Shown: piece by piece, positions 1-7,857 of the stretch
How positions within the stretch are numbered: the first letter of the stretch is position 1
Layout: each line of letters opens with the position of its first letter
DNA from: an uncultured Flavobacteriales bacterium
GTDB taxonomy: Bacteria; Bacteroidota; Bacteroidia; Flavobacteriales; Schleiferiaceae
Direction of reading: 5' to 3'
Length of the DNA: 64,000 nucleotides
NCBI GenBank assembly: GCA_913055685.1
Contig: CAJXKC010000003.1
Location: 1 to 64,000 of the forward strand
Program-made: the position numbers and the translations under genes
The notes under the pieces: generated by a model
What the model saw: the letters and a program-made list of their open reading frames with translations, nothing else
Databases searched by the model: none
Told to the model about the DNA's origin: nothing

Positions 1-85
1 TCTTCCTCTCTTCCTCTCTTCCTCTCTTCCTCTCTTCCTCTCTTCCTCTCTTCCTCTCTTCCTCTCTTCCTCTCTTCCTCTCTTC
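1..85. repeat. Tandem array of 8-bp unit TCTTCCTC
   Basis: Ten perfect copies of TCTTCCTC cover 1-80, plus five more bases to 85. The array begins at the first base of the window, so it may extend further upstream. It lies downstream of the stop of the BrkB-family gene (152) and outside any coding region I can support. It runs directly into a copy of the dispersed TTTGCGTTTA/AATCCTCTTCCCCTC repeat. The unit length is not a multiple of three. Confidence 0.95.
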
Positions 86-144
86 TCCTCTTTGCTTCTT
101 TGCGTTTAGGTAATCCTCTTCCCCTCATCCTCTCTTCTTCTCTT
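82..144 (+). repeat. Dispersed TTTGCGTTTA / CT-rich repeat, copy a
   Basis: The sequence contains CTTTGCTTCTTTGCGTTTA, then the 15-mer AATCCTCTTCCCCTC at 112-126, then a CT-rich tract. The same 15-mer recurs at 1191-1205 and 3076-3090, each time after a GCGTT-type word and before a CT tract. This copy sits just 3' of the BrkB-family gene. Confidence 0.75.
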
Positions 145-151
145 CACCTAT

Positions 152-1087
152 TCATCTTTCCAATCGCTCCCGATCCCTATCCAACTTCACTCCCGCAATA
201 CTCGCGTTCAACTCAAAGCCTATAATCAAAACCAAGGCATTAATATAAATCCACAGCAATATCACCATCAAGGTCCCAATTGACCCATAGAGCTTATTAT
301 ACTGACTAAAATTCGCCACGTAGAAACTAAAAGCCCAAGAACTAATCAAGATCAAAACCGTCGCCAGAATCGCTCCCGGCGAAATAAAACGCCAAGGTCT
401 TTTCCCACTCGGCGCGAAATTATACAGCAACACAATCCCAATAAAGACCACCGCCACCAGTAGAGAATAACGGGTCAGCTCCACCGCGAAGGCCGACACC
501 ACCTCTAAGCCAAAGAAGTTAAGCACCGCATTAAGAACATCCGAGGAAAAGATAATGATGATCATCCCCACGATGAAGTTAAAGCTCAGCACCACCGTTA
601 AACCCAAGCTCACCGTAAGCTGCTTATACCAAGTTCGGGATTCAATTTGATGGTAGGTGGTATTAAAATTACTGATGATGGCATTCACCCCATTAGTCGA
701 AAAAATCAAGGCCAGGAAGAAACCAATCGATAATAAGCCCCCCCTTTTATTCTCCAATACGTCCTCTATCGTTCCCTTGGCTGCATCAAAGGTATCGGGT
801 GGTAAAATACGTTGGAAGACATCAAAGATTTCGGTCTCCAGACTCGCGACCGGAAAGAAAGGAATAAGGGTAAAGAAAAAGATAATCCCGGGAAAAAGCG
901 CCAGGAAGAAAGAATAGGCAATAGATCCCGCTCGATTGGTCACGCTGCCTTCCACAATCCCTCGGAAAAAGAAAATCGACACATCGTATAAGCTCAGGCC
1001 TTCAAATAAAGGCAAAGTAATACGCTTGGTATTTACCCGCACCACCTTCTCAATCCGCTGCCAAATTTCCTTTAGCTTTTCTAGCAT
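152..1087 (-). CDS. YihY/BrkB-family inner-membrane protein
   Basis: Predicted polytopic membrane protein of 311 residues in the YihY/virulence factor BrkB family, whose transport or envelope role is not settled. Visible features are the family-like segment NRAGSIAYSFFLALFPGIIF near the first membrane helix and about six hydrophobic helices spread to the C-terminus, where SIGTLMVILLWIYINALVLI is typical of the family. An upstream ATG at 1123 is in frame, but I prefer 1087. A TAnnTTTG promoter element (TATCTTTG) lies four bases before it, so a longer protein would not be made from that promoter. The gene stands alone, bracketed by dispersed repeats at both ends. Confidence 0.85.
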   Translation of the reverse strand: MLEKLKEIWQRIEKVVRVNTKRITLPLFEGLSLYDVSIFFFRGIVEGSVTNRAGSIAYSFFLALFPGIIFFFTLIPFFPVASLETEIFDVFQRILPPDTFDAAKGTIEDVLENKRGGLLSIGFFLALIFSTNGVNAIISNFNTTYHQIESRTWYKQLTVSLGLTVVLSFNFIVGMIIIIFSSDVLNAVLNFFGLEVVSAFAVELTRYSLLVAVVFIGIVLLYNFAPSGKRPWRFISPGAILATVLILISSWAFSFYVANFSQYNKLYGSIGTLMVILLWIYINALVLIIGFELNASIAGVKLDRDRERLER

Positions 1088-1091
1088 AGGG

Positions 1092-1099
1092 CAAAGATA
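1092..1099 (-). promoter_or_regulatory. -7 element TATCTTTG of the BrkB-family gene
   Basis: On the minus strand TATCTTTG matches the Bacteroidota -7 consensus TAnnTTTG. Exactly four bases separate it from the ATG at 1087, which predicts a transcript start at or next to the start codon. I see no clear -33 TTG. Confidence 0.6.
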
Positions 1100-1104
1100 G
1101 TTGC

Positions 1105-1126
1105 TTAAACGCAGAGAACGCAAAGC
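1105..1126 (-). repeat. Reverse-oriented TTTGCGTT..CTGCGTTTAA repeat
   Basis: Read on the minus strand this is GCTTTGCGTTCTCTGCGTTT, related to the TTTGCGTTTA words of the copies at 82-144, 1167-1275 and 3040-3125 but in the opposite orientation. It lies just upstream of the BrkB-family promoter. Confidence 0.55.
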
Positions 1127-1166
1127 ATTACAAAAGGAAAAGTTTAAAGGAATCCAAATCTATTAG

Positions 1167-1278
1167 CTCTTTGCTTCTTTGCGTTTAAGTAATCCTCTTC
1201 CCCTCTTCTCTCCTTTGCTTCTTTGCGTTTAGGTAATTCTCTCTTCCTCTCTTCCTCCCTTCTCCTCTTCGCGTTTAA
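1167..1278 (+). repeat. Dispersed TTTGCGTTTA / CT-rich repeat, copies b and c
   Basis: Two successive copies of CTTTGCTTCTTTGCGTTTA occur at about 1169 and 1213, the first followed by AATCCTCTTCCCCTC at 1191-1205. A TCTTCCTC-type CT tract and a third, shorter TTCGCGTTTAAA word close the block. It fills most of the gap between the BrkB-family gene and the 3' end of the flippase gene. Confidence 0.75.
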
Positions 1279-1282
1279 ATAT

Positions 1283-2713
1283 TTACCTCAAAGATTTAAA
1301 GTCATGAAAAACTTGCGTGAAGCGATAAAGCCCCCCATAAACCCCAACTATCACCAAGAAGCCTACCCCCATCTTCGCCACCAGACCCAAGCCCAAACCT
1401 TGCACCCAAAACAATAGCGCCAGGGCCGCCACAAAGCCGCCCATCACTTGGAACAACTCCTTACTCTGGGGCCAGAGTTTTAATTCCTTGCCCAGGATGG
1501 CTACCTTAAAGACATTCACCAAGCTCATCGCGAGCAAACTAGCGAAGGCCGCTCCCATCAAACCGAAGGCGGGAATAAAGAGAAAATTAGTAGCCACGGT
1601 GATCACCAAAAGGGCCAAGCCACTGTGAAAATTAAAACGCTGTCGATCGGCGACAGTCAGGATAATCCCATTAATTCCAGTCGCCCCCTGAATAATTTCG
1701 CCCAATCCAATCGCAAAGACCACCCAAGCACCCTCCGCAAACTGATAGGTCTCCGGTAAAATCAACCAGGCGATGTCCAAGAAGTTCCAGACTAGGAGAA
1801 AGAGCAAAGAATTGCTAATCATTTGGTTTAAGGCCGATTTCCGGTAAATCTTTCCCAATTCCAGCACATTTCCATCCGCCCAAGCGCGGGTAAGGTAAGG
1901 CCGCAGACTCACCACCAAGGCTTTGGCCGGTACCGAGACCACCATACCAATAAAGAGTACAATATTGTAGAGGGCGACCTCATCCTTGGTGAGCAGCGTG
2001 CGAATCATAATCATATCGATGCGACTCACCATAATCATCGCCCCGCTGGCCAGCATTACCATGCCGCCGTATTTGAGGATTTCCTTCAGCTCAAGCTCGG
2101 CAAAAGACCAATGCCAAGCAGGTAGAAATTTGCGGCTGTATAAGGCCACCAAGACAATTTGCAGGAGGTAGCCCGTGGAGAGGATATAGTAAAAGGTAAT
2201 GGACTCAATGTCTAAGAAATAGCTGGCCGCCAAGGCAGCGGTGATGAGCAGGCGACGAAAAACGTGTTTGAGGAATTGGGGGAATATTACTGCTTTGTAA
2301 TGCTGACTCAAAGCGGCGAACAACTCAAAGCCCAGCATGCCGATGCTTATTAAAATCACCTGCAAACTATTCGCCGCGTGGGGATTGATATAGCTACTGT
2401 AAAGCAGCGAGGTCAATACCGCTAAGAGGCTAATGCCGCTAAGGGCCAAGACACTAAAGGACCACAGCTGACCCTGCGCTTTGGACCCCTCCTTAAAGCG
2501 GGGGAAATAGGTACCAATCGCAATCGGTAAACCCAAATGCCCCAAGGTAGAAGCCACCGTCGCAAAGGCCATGATAAAGTTAATCTCCCCGGTAAAGCTC
2601 CGCTCATTCAAGAACACATAAGGGAAGAACACCAAAGTATTGAGGGCCCCTAGGGCCACCCCCACATAAGAATTCAGTGAATTCCAAATCGATTGTCGAA
2701 CTACCACTCCCAT
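1283..2713 (-). CDS. Polysaccharide flippase (Wzx/MATE-like, MOP superfamily)
   Basis: A 476-residue integral membrane protein with about 12-14 hydrophobic helices. It belongs to the oligosaccharide/lipopolysaccharide flippase type of the MOP superfamily, which moves lipid-linked glycans across the inner membrane. The N-terminal part (VVRQSIWNSLNSYVGVALG, then a long hydrophobic segment) and the repeated paired helices up to the C-terminus are typical. An internal segment LASGAMIMVSRIDMIMIRTL around residues 220-245 fits the family helix that carries charged residues. The substrate cannot be told. The gene is monocistronic, with dispersed repeats on both sides, and its glycan partners may lie in the 7858-11871 run. 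The start at 2713 follows the longest plausible frame; I see no strong ribosome binding site. Confidence 0.85.
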   Translation of the reverse strand: MGVVVRQSIWNSLNSYVGVALGALNTLVFFPYVFLNERSFTGEINFIMAFATVASTLGHLGLPIAIGTYFPRFKEGSKAQGQLWSFSVLALSGISLLAVLTSLLYSSYINPHAANSLQVILISIGMLGFELFAALSQHYKAVIFPQFLKHVFRRLLITAALAASYFLDIESITFYYILSTGYLLQIVLVALYSRKFLPAWHWSFAELELKEILKYGGMVMLASGAMIMVSRIDMIMIRTLLTKDEVALYNIVLFIGMVVSVPAKALVVSLRPYLTRAWADGNVLELGKIYRKSALNQMISNSLLFLLVWNFLDIAWLILPETYQFAEGAWVVFAIGLGEIIQGATGINGIILTVADRQRFNFHSGLALLVITVATNFLFIPAFGLMGAAFASLLAMSLVNVFKVAILGKELKLWPQSKELFQVMGGFVAALALLFWVQGLGLGLVAKMGVGFLVIVGVYGGLYRFTQVFHDFKSLR

Positions 2714-2721
2714 TATGCGAT

Positions 2722-2744
2722 TCTTAAGGCAAAGAACGCAAAAG
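2722..2744 (-). repeat. Reverse-oriented TTTGCGTTCTTTGCCTTAAG repeat
   Basis: On the minus strand this reads TTTTGCGTTCTTTGCCTTAA, related to the element at 1105-1126. It lies nine bases upstream of the flippase start codon, so both minus-strand genes here have a reverse copy near the 5' end and a forward CT-rich copy at the 3' end. Confidence 0.5.
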
Positions 2745-2765
2745 AATTTTTTGTATTACTAAGAC

Positions 2766-2792
2766 CGTGCTTCAACGGAGCTCAGCATGACA
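2766..2792 (-). repeat. GTCATGCTGAGC..GAAGCACG repeat, copy 1
   Basis: On the minus strand: CTGTCATGCTGAGC, then CTCCGTT, then GAAGCACG. The same core (TGTCATGCTGAGC and GAAGCACG) recurs at 2903-2928. I know this word type as a dispersed intergenic repeat in Bacteroidota genomes. Confidence 0.65.
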
Positions 2793-2820
2793 GTAAGTGT
2801 AGCTCCGAAGTGATAAATAT

Positions 2821-2884
2821 TGTCATCCTGTTTACCTCGTTTTACGAGGAGCGTCCGACCTAAGGAGGACTAGTCGAAGGACAC
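2821..2884 (+). repeat. GTCATCCTG..AGTCGAAGGAC repeat, split copy
   Basis: The plus strand begins with TGTCATCCTG and ends with TAGTCGAAGGACAC. These are the two ends of the GTCATCCTGAGC..GTCGAAGGAC repeat type, here separated by about 40 bases that include CCTCGTTTTACGAGG, a perfect-arm hairpin (CCTCGT/ACGAGG). Confidence 0.5.
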
Positions 2885-2902
2885 TTTAATTTTAGTCCAC
2901 AT

Positions 2903-2928
2903 CGTGCTTCGACACGCTCAGCATGACA
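2903..2928 (-). repeat. GTCATGCTGAGC..GAAGCACG repeat, copy 2
   Basis: On the minus strand: TGTCATGCTGAGC, GTGTC, GAAGCACG. It shares its core and orientation with the copy at 2766-2792, at a spacing of about 137 bases. Confidence 0.7.
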
Positions 2929-3021
2929 TAGTTTTTAGCTTCGTCGTTTACCTCCCTCTGCCTCCCCTTGGAACTGCCTGCCTGCCGAAGCATGCGAAGG
3001 CATGGTTGTACGTCCTACACA

Positions 3022-3128
3022 CCCAGCCTCCCTCCTTCTGCGTCCTTCGCACCCTTTGCGCCTCTGCGTTGAAGCAATCCTCTTCCCCTCTTCCCCTCTT
3101 CCTCTTTTCTTCTCCTCCTCTCTTCTAT
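3022..3128 (+). repeat. Dispersed TGCGTT / CT-rich repeat, copy d
   Basis: CACACCCAGC, TCTGCGTCCTTCG, TTTGCGCCTCTGCGTT and AATCCTCTTCCCCTC (3076-3090) follow one another, ending in a CT tract. The words CACACCCAGC and TCTGCGTCTTCG also appear inside the glycosyltransferase gene at 10094-10279. Confidence 0.7.
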
Positions 3129-3133
3129 TTCTC

Positions 3134-3141
3134 TATATTTG
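3134..3141 (+). promoter_or_regulatory. -7 element TATATTTG of the YfhO-like gene
   Basis: TATATTTG matches TAnnTTTG and lies 18 bases before the ATG at 3160. The region upstream is the CT-rich repeat and offers no clear -33 TTG. Confidence 0.55.
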
Positions 3142-3159
3142 GCCCTCAAAGCCAAATTA

Positions 3160-5685
3160 ATGTTCCAGAAGTACAAAATTCACCTCCTCGCCATCGCGAG
3201 CTTCATCTTACTAGCCGCGGCTTTCAGCGCGCCCGTTCTCTCCGGAAAAACCGTCCGCAAGAACGATATCATGCAGCACCGAGGCTCCTCTTCCGAAATT
3301 GAAAAATACCGCGAAGAAGGCCGTCAAATCTATTGGACCAATGTCATCTTTGCGGGCATGCCCTCTTACATGACTTCGGTGATCTACGGCGGGGAATTAT
3401 TGAAATTTGTACCCAAGACCATCAATACCCTATTCTTAGATACCTCCATCGGCTTTCCCTTAATGCTCATGGTGAGTTTCTTTATCCTCGGTTTATCCTT
3501 TAAAGTGGACCCGCGCATTGCCGCCATTGCAGCCATAGCCTACGCCTTTTCGACTTATTTCTACATTTTACAGGAAGCGGGACACAATGCCAAGATTCAC
3601 GCGATGGCTTATGTTCCCGGAGTCCTAGCGGGTATGGTCTATGCCTACCGCCAGAAAAAAATATTCTTGGGCTTAGCGGTCTTTAGCCTCTTTTTGGCTC
3701 TAGAACTGAGCGCCCGTCACCCACAGATGTTCTACTACTTCCTCTTCTTAGCCATTCCCTACGGGATTTACGAAGGGGTGAAGGCTTTCCAAAAGCAGGG
3801 CCTACCGCAGTGGCTTAAGGCGACCGCCTTTTTAATTGGGGGCGGAATCCTCGCGCTGGCGACCAATTACCCTTATTTAAAGAGTACCCTCGATTTTGGT
3901 AAGCATACCATTCGGGGGAAATCGGAGCTTAGCGCCAATGAGGCGAATCAGACCGGCGGACTCGACCGTGATTACGTAACCAACTGGTCCTATGGCATCG
4001 ATGAGTCTTGGACGCTTTTAGTGCCTAATTTCAAAGGCGGACCCACCGGCGCGCTTAATGCCCAGGAAGGGGCCTTGCAAAAGGTAGATCCGCGCTTTCA
4101 ACAGAGTGTGGGGGGTATGAACAGCTATTTTGGCGATCAGCCTTTTACCTCCGGACCGGTTTACGCGGGGGCCATCGTGGTGCTGCTCGCCCTCCTATCC
4201 CTGGTCTTCTACCGCGGGAAATTAAAATACTTATTGCTGGGGGTTTTTGCACTTACGCTGATGTTGGCTTGGGGTAAAAACTTCAATGGCCTTACCAATT
4301 TCTTCCTCGACTATTTCCCGGCTTACAACAAATTTAGAGCGGTAGCTTCCTTCTTGGTGATTCCGGAATTGATTCTGCCCATTTTAGCGATGCTCGGACT
4401 CAGCAGCATGGCTAAACTAGAGCCGAGTCAGTGGAAAGAAGGGGCCTCCACCCTAATCGCTAAAAATCAGTCGCGCCTCAACTGGCTTTACCTTATTGGC
4501 GGGGGCTTAATCCTATTTTTAGTCCTCAATTTCGTAGCGCCCGGCACTTTCAACACCTTCCTGAGTGAGCAGGAAGCTACTAGCTTACCGCAACAACTTT
4601 CGCAGGCGGGCTTTAATGCGGCTCAGAGTGATGCCTTTATTGAGGCGCTCGAAACGGCGCGTCAGGCGGTATTCAAATCGGATGTATTGCGCAGCTTAGG
4701 CCTGGTGCTTGCGGGAGTAGTAGTCATCTTCCTCTGGGCGCGTGGCAGTGTAAAGCGTCCGGTGGCCATCATGATTTTAGGAGCCCTTATTGTCTTAGAC
4801 CTCTTTACGGTAAACAAGCGCTACCTCAACAAAGAAAGCTTTGTGGATAAAGCCCAATTGGAGCAGAATTATGGGGTGCAGCCTTCGGGCGCCGATCGCT
4901 ACATCATGGCGCAATATGCCCAGGATCCCTACTTCCGTACCCTTAACCTCAGCGTATCGCCTTTCAATGATGCCACTACTTCCTTCTTCCACTACAGTAT
5001 TGGCGGCTATCACGGAGCTAAACTCCAGATCTATCAGGATGTGATCGATAATCAGCTGGGCTCCGAGGTAAATTACCTGCAAGTAAAAGGACGTCGGGGC
5101 TCGATTAATGCGGCTGACTTCAGCGCTACGCCGGTGCTCAATATGTTGAACACCCGCTACATCATTAGCCCCCAAGGACAACCAATCGAAAACTTGAATC
5201 GCCTCGGTAATGCTTGGTTGGTTAAATCTATTCAGACGGTAGCTTCCGCTGATGCGGAAATTGCGGCTTTACAGGATTTCAATCCGGAGACCACCGCTAT
5301 ACTCCGAGAAAACCAAGCCGCTAAAGTGGGCAGTCTGCCGGCCAATGCAGGTGAGGGTAGCGTAAAGCTCAGCTCTTACGATCCCGAAAAACTGGTCTAC
5401 AATTACCAGAGTAACAGCGAAAACCTAGTCCTTTTCTCAGAAATCTGGTATCCCGAATACTGGACGGTAAAAATTGATGGCGAGCCAGCGGAACTCATCC
5501 GTGCGAACTATATCTTGCGGGCCTTAAAAGTTCCGGCGGGTAGCCATGAAATTACTATGGAGTTTACCGCGGCCGAGGCTACGGCGGGCATGGAATGGCT
5601 GGCTCTTTTTGCTAGCTTAGGCATCATTGCCCTAGTACCCTTCGGGATTTGGTATGAAAACAAACAAGAAAAAGAAGCGGCCTAA
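3160..5685 (+). CDS. YfhO-like large membrane protein
   Basis: An 841-residue protein resembling the YfhO family, membrane proteins with a GT-C-like architecture thought to act in glycosylation of the cell envelope. One N-terminal helix (LLAIASFILLAAAFSAPVLS) precedes a loop with YWTNVIFAGMPSYM. Many further helices follow to about residue 550, then a long soluble part (residues 560-800) and a last helix near the C-terminus, before NKQEKEAA. I take the ATG at 3160 as start. The frame is open from a TTG at 3139, but that lies inside the -7 element. A PIG-L deacetylase gene follows after 14 bases, so the two are probably cotranscribed. The acceptor is unknown. Confidence 0.8.
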   Translation: MFQKYKIHLLAIASFILLAAAFSAPVLSGKTVRKNDIMQHRGSSSEIEKYREEGRQIYWTNVIFAGMPSYMTSVIYGGELLKFVPKTINTLFLDTSIGFPLMLMVSFFILGLSFKVDPRIAAIAAIAYAFSTYFYILQEAGHNAKIHAMAYVPGVLAGMVYAYRQKKIFLGLAVFSLFLALELSARHPQMFYYFLFLAIPYGIYEGVKAFQKQGLPQWLKATAFLIGGGILALATNYPYLKSTLDFGKHTIRGKSELSANEANQTGGLDRDYVTNWSYGIDESWTLLVPNFKGGPTGALNAQEGALQKVDPRFQQSVGGMNSYFGDQPFTSGPVYAGAIVVLLALLSLVFYRGKLKYLLLGVFALTLMLAWGKNFNGLTNFFLDYFPAYNKFRAVASFLVIPELILPILAMLGLSSMAKLEPSQWKEGASTLIAKNQSRLNWLYLIGGGLILFLVLNFVAPGTFNTFLSEQEATSLPQQLSQAGFNAAQSDAFIEALETARQAVFKSDVLRSLGLVLAGVVVIFLWARGSVKRPVAIMILGALIVLDLFTVNKRYLNKESFVDKAQLEQNYGVQPSGADRYIMAQYAQDPYFRTLNLSVSPFNDATTSFFHYSIGGYHGAKLQIYQDVIDNQLGSEVNYLQVKGRRGSINAADFSATPVLNMLNTRYIISPQGQPIENLNRLGNAWLVKSIQTVASADAEIAALQDFNPETTAILRENQAAKVGSLPANAGEGSVKLSSYDPEKLVYNYQSNSENLVLFSEIWYPEYWTVKIDGEPAELIRANYILRALKVPAGSHEITMEFTAAEATAGMEWLALFASLGIIALVPFGIWYENKQEKEAA

Positions 5686-5699
5686 GGCCTAATTCTGCT

Positions 5700-6338
5700 A
5701 TGAATAACGTTAAGAAAGTACTTTTACTAGCACCGCATACCGACGATGCGGAATTGGGTTGTGGGGGCACCATGGCCAGAATGTTGGAAAATGGCATCGA
5801 AATTCATGTGGCGGCCTTTTCCACCGCCCGGGCTTCTTTACCTCCGGGAGCGGACCCCGATTTATTGAAGAATGAATTCATTGCTTCGATGAAATTCTTC
5901 GGTATTCCGGAAGAACAGTTGTACATCTACGACTATGAGGTGCGCAAGCTTAATTACAGTCGACAAGAGGTTTTGGAAGAATTGGTGCGCCTTAGAGCGA
6001 GCATCGCTCCGGATATGGTCTTAGTGCCTTCGGGATCCGACCTACACCAAGATCACCAGGTGGTGCACAATGAGGGCCTCCGTGCCTTTAAAGAGGTAAC
6101 GGTTTGGGGTTATGAATTACCCTGGAACCACATCAGCTTCTCGGCCCAGGCCTTCGTGACCTTAGAGAAACGTCATCTCGATAAGAAATGGGAGGCCTTA
6201 AAATTGTACGAATCGCAGTTTGTAAAACAGCGTCAGTATTTCACTGAGGAATTTATCTACGGACTAGCGAAAGTTCGCGGTACCCAAGTGCGCTCGGAGT
6301 ACGCCGAATCTTATGAGGTGATTCGTACGCGCTGGTAA
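5700..6338 (+). CDS. PIG-L (LmbE-like) family deacetylase
   Basis: A 212-residue zinc-dependent deacetylase of the PIG-L/LmbE family. These enzymes remove N-acetyl groups from GlcNAc-containing lipids or small glycosides. The zinc motif is visible as APHTDDAELGCGG at residues 11-23 (family AHPDDxE, with His13, Asp15-Asp16), and the second site as PSGSDLHQDHQ at 110-120. The length is normal for bacterial members. It starts 14 bases after the YfhO-like gene, suggesting a joint role in envelope glycan or glycolipid work. The substrate cannot be inferred from sequence alone. Confidence 0.9.
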   Translation: MNNVKKVLLLAPHTDDAELGCGGTMARMLENGIEIHVAAFSTARASLPPGADPDLLKNEFIASMKFFGIPEEQLYIYDYEVRKLNYSRQEVLEELVRLRASIAPDMVLVPSGSDLHQDHQVVHNEGLRAFKEVTVWGYELPWNHISFSAQAFVTLEKRHLDKKWEALKLYESQFVKQRQYFTEEFIYGLAKVRGTQVRSEYAESYEVIRTRW

Positions 6339-6381
6339 TTTTTAGCTAAATTTAGAACCTTAATCAAAACTGCTTCCCGCT

Positions 6382-7851
6382 ATGAAGAATTTACTTTGCT
6401 TCTTCCTGGCACTGGGCTTTGGCCTTAGTGCACAAACTCATTACGATACCCTTAGTCCTTCCAAAGACGCCATGATCCGTCGCTTAGGATCGCAGGGCGA
6501 CAACAACAATTACGGCAACTACCCTTGGGTGAATATGCATGCCTGGAGTAATGGGGGCCAAACGGTGGTGCACCGTTCTTTAATTGACTTCGACCTGAGT
6601 CAGGTTCCGGATAGTTCGTATATTATTTCGGCGCGACTCATTCTGCAAGTTCCCCCTACTGGTTCGCAGTACGCTAGCGGTCACTATTTAACGGAGCCTA
6701 ACGATTGTAAGCTGAGTCTCATCAGCAGCAGCTGGACCGAAAATGGAGTAAATTGGAATAACCAGCCTACTATCAACAGCAATTACACGGTGCAATTGCC
6801 GGCTGCGAGCTCGGCTTACCAGAGCTACGACCTCGACGTAAAAGTGCTGGTACAACAGATGGTCAACGATAAGGCGAATAGCCATGGCTTTTACCTAAAA
6901 CTCTTAAATGAAACGGCTTACCGCCGGATGGTTTTTGCCTCCAGTGAGTCGAATTACCCCGATTTAATGCCCAAGCTCATCCTGGCCTATGATTCCCTCC
7001 CACCGCAGAATCCGGTTCAAAGTCTGGTTTTAAACCCGACCAAAGATGCCATGATACGTCAATTCGCGGGTGCGGGTGATCCTCTAAATTACGGTAATTA
7101 CGAGTGGTTAAATATGCACGCCTGGACCAATGGGGGTAATGATGTAAACCATCGTTCCCTTATTGATTTCGACTTTAGCGCTATTCCCGCGCAATCCCGT
7201 ATCGAATCGGCTTATTTGGTGCTTATTACCGATAGTAATTCGACCGAGTACCCAGGCGGACACAGCTTTGGCAGCGATAACCGATGCCGGATTAATCGCA
7301 TTACCGGTCCCTGGCAAGAGTATCAAGTAAACTGGATCAATCAGCCTAGCTTTAGTGCTCAGAACGAGACCACTATCCCCACCAGCACTTCAGCCTTCCA
7401 AAACTATACGCTCAATGTCACTGCCTTGGTGCAGGATATCCTTAGCGATACCGCTAATAGTCACGGTTTCCTCATTCAATTGGCCACCGAAAGCTATTAC
7501 CGCCGCATGGTATTTGGCTCACGCGATAATTTGAATCCCAATTGCCATCCGCGCCTCCTGGTAAATTACCGCAGCACCATCGGACTAAGCGAAAATGCTC
7601 AGCCCAATTTAGGGGTAGCGGTATTCCCCAACCCGAGTCGCGGCATCGTACATTTCGATTTTAGTCAGGCTGGACTAATGCGGGGCAGCATTCGTATTTA
7701 CAATCTATCCGGACAAGTAATCCTGACCAAGGAAATTGATCAATTGCAAATGCAACTTGACCTATCCTCCGCCGCAGAAGGTCTCTACCTCTACCGCATC
7801 GAAAGTGCCGATAAAAGCGCCCAGCAGCAAGGTAAGATTCGTCTCTATTAG
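6382..7851 (+). CDS. Secreted DNRLRE-domain protein with T9SS type A sorting domain
   Basis: A 489-residue secreted protein. A signal peptide (MKNLLCFFLALGFGLSAQ) leads into two tandem beta-sandwich repeats of about 190 residues, each starting with a PSKDAMIR/PTKDAMIR motif followed by NYGNYPWVNMHAW or NYGNYEWLNMHAW. The repeats resemble DNRLRE domains, which are found in secreted proteins of many bacteria. From about residue 410 a T9SS type A C-terminal domain is clear: VAVFPNPSRG, then IYNLSGQVI, ending GLYLYRIES..GKIRLY. The protein is expected on the cell surface or outside the cell. The two repeats are closely similar, so an internal duplication is likely. The gene ends seven bases before the convergent WbqC gene, with no obvious terminator. 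Confidence 0.85.
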   Translation: MKNLLCFFLALGFGLSAQTHYDTLSPSKDAMIRRLGSQGDNNNYGNYPWVNMHAWSNGGQTVVHRSLIDFDLSQVPDSSYIISARLILQVPPTGSQYASGHYLTEPNDCKLSLISSSWTENGVNWNNQPTINSNYTVQLPAASSAYQSYDLDVKVLVQQMVNDKANSHGFYLKLLNETAYRRMVFASSESNYPDLMPKLILAYDSLPPQNPVQSLVLNPTKDAMIRQFAGAGDPLNYGNYEWLNMHAWTNGGNDVNHRSLIDFDFSAIPAQSRIESAYLVLITDSNSTEYPGGHSFGSDNRCRINRITGPWQEYQVNWINQPSFSAQNETTIPTSTSAFQNYTLNVTALVQDILSDTANSHGFLIQLATESYYRRMVFGSRDNLNPNCHPRLLVNYRSTIGLSENAQPNLGVAVFPNPSRGIVHFDFSQAGLMRGSIRIYNLSGQVILTKEIDQLQMQLDLSSAAEGLYLYRIESADKSAQQQGKIRLY

Positions 7852-7857
7852 ACTATT

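Larger units (their letters stand above)
2714..3159. other. Gene-free, repeat-filled divergent region
   Basis: This 446-base gap between the divergent flippase and YfhO-like genes holds no gene I can support. From left to right it contains a reverse TTTGCGTT word (2722-2744), three elements of the GTCATGCTGAGC/GTCGAAGCACG repeat type (2766-2928), a stretch with CACACCCAGC near 3020, a TTTGCGCCTCTGCGTT/AATCCTCTTCCCCTC repeat (3040-3125) and the -7 element of the downstream gene (3134-3141). Confidence 0.7.

Noticed and set aside
1-85. TCTTCCTC array as a phase-variation repeat inside a gene
   Set aside because: No coding frame with supportable protein crosses it within the window.
2904-3302. 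Open frame of 132 codons on the plus strand
   Set aside because: It begins in dispersed repeat sequence, runs through the CT tract and overlaps the real YfhO-like gene in another frame; the protein is Pro/Ser-rich low-complexity.
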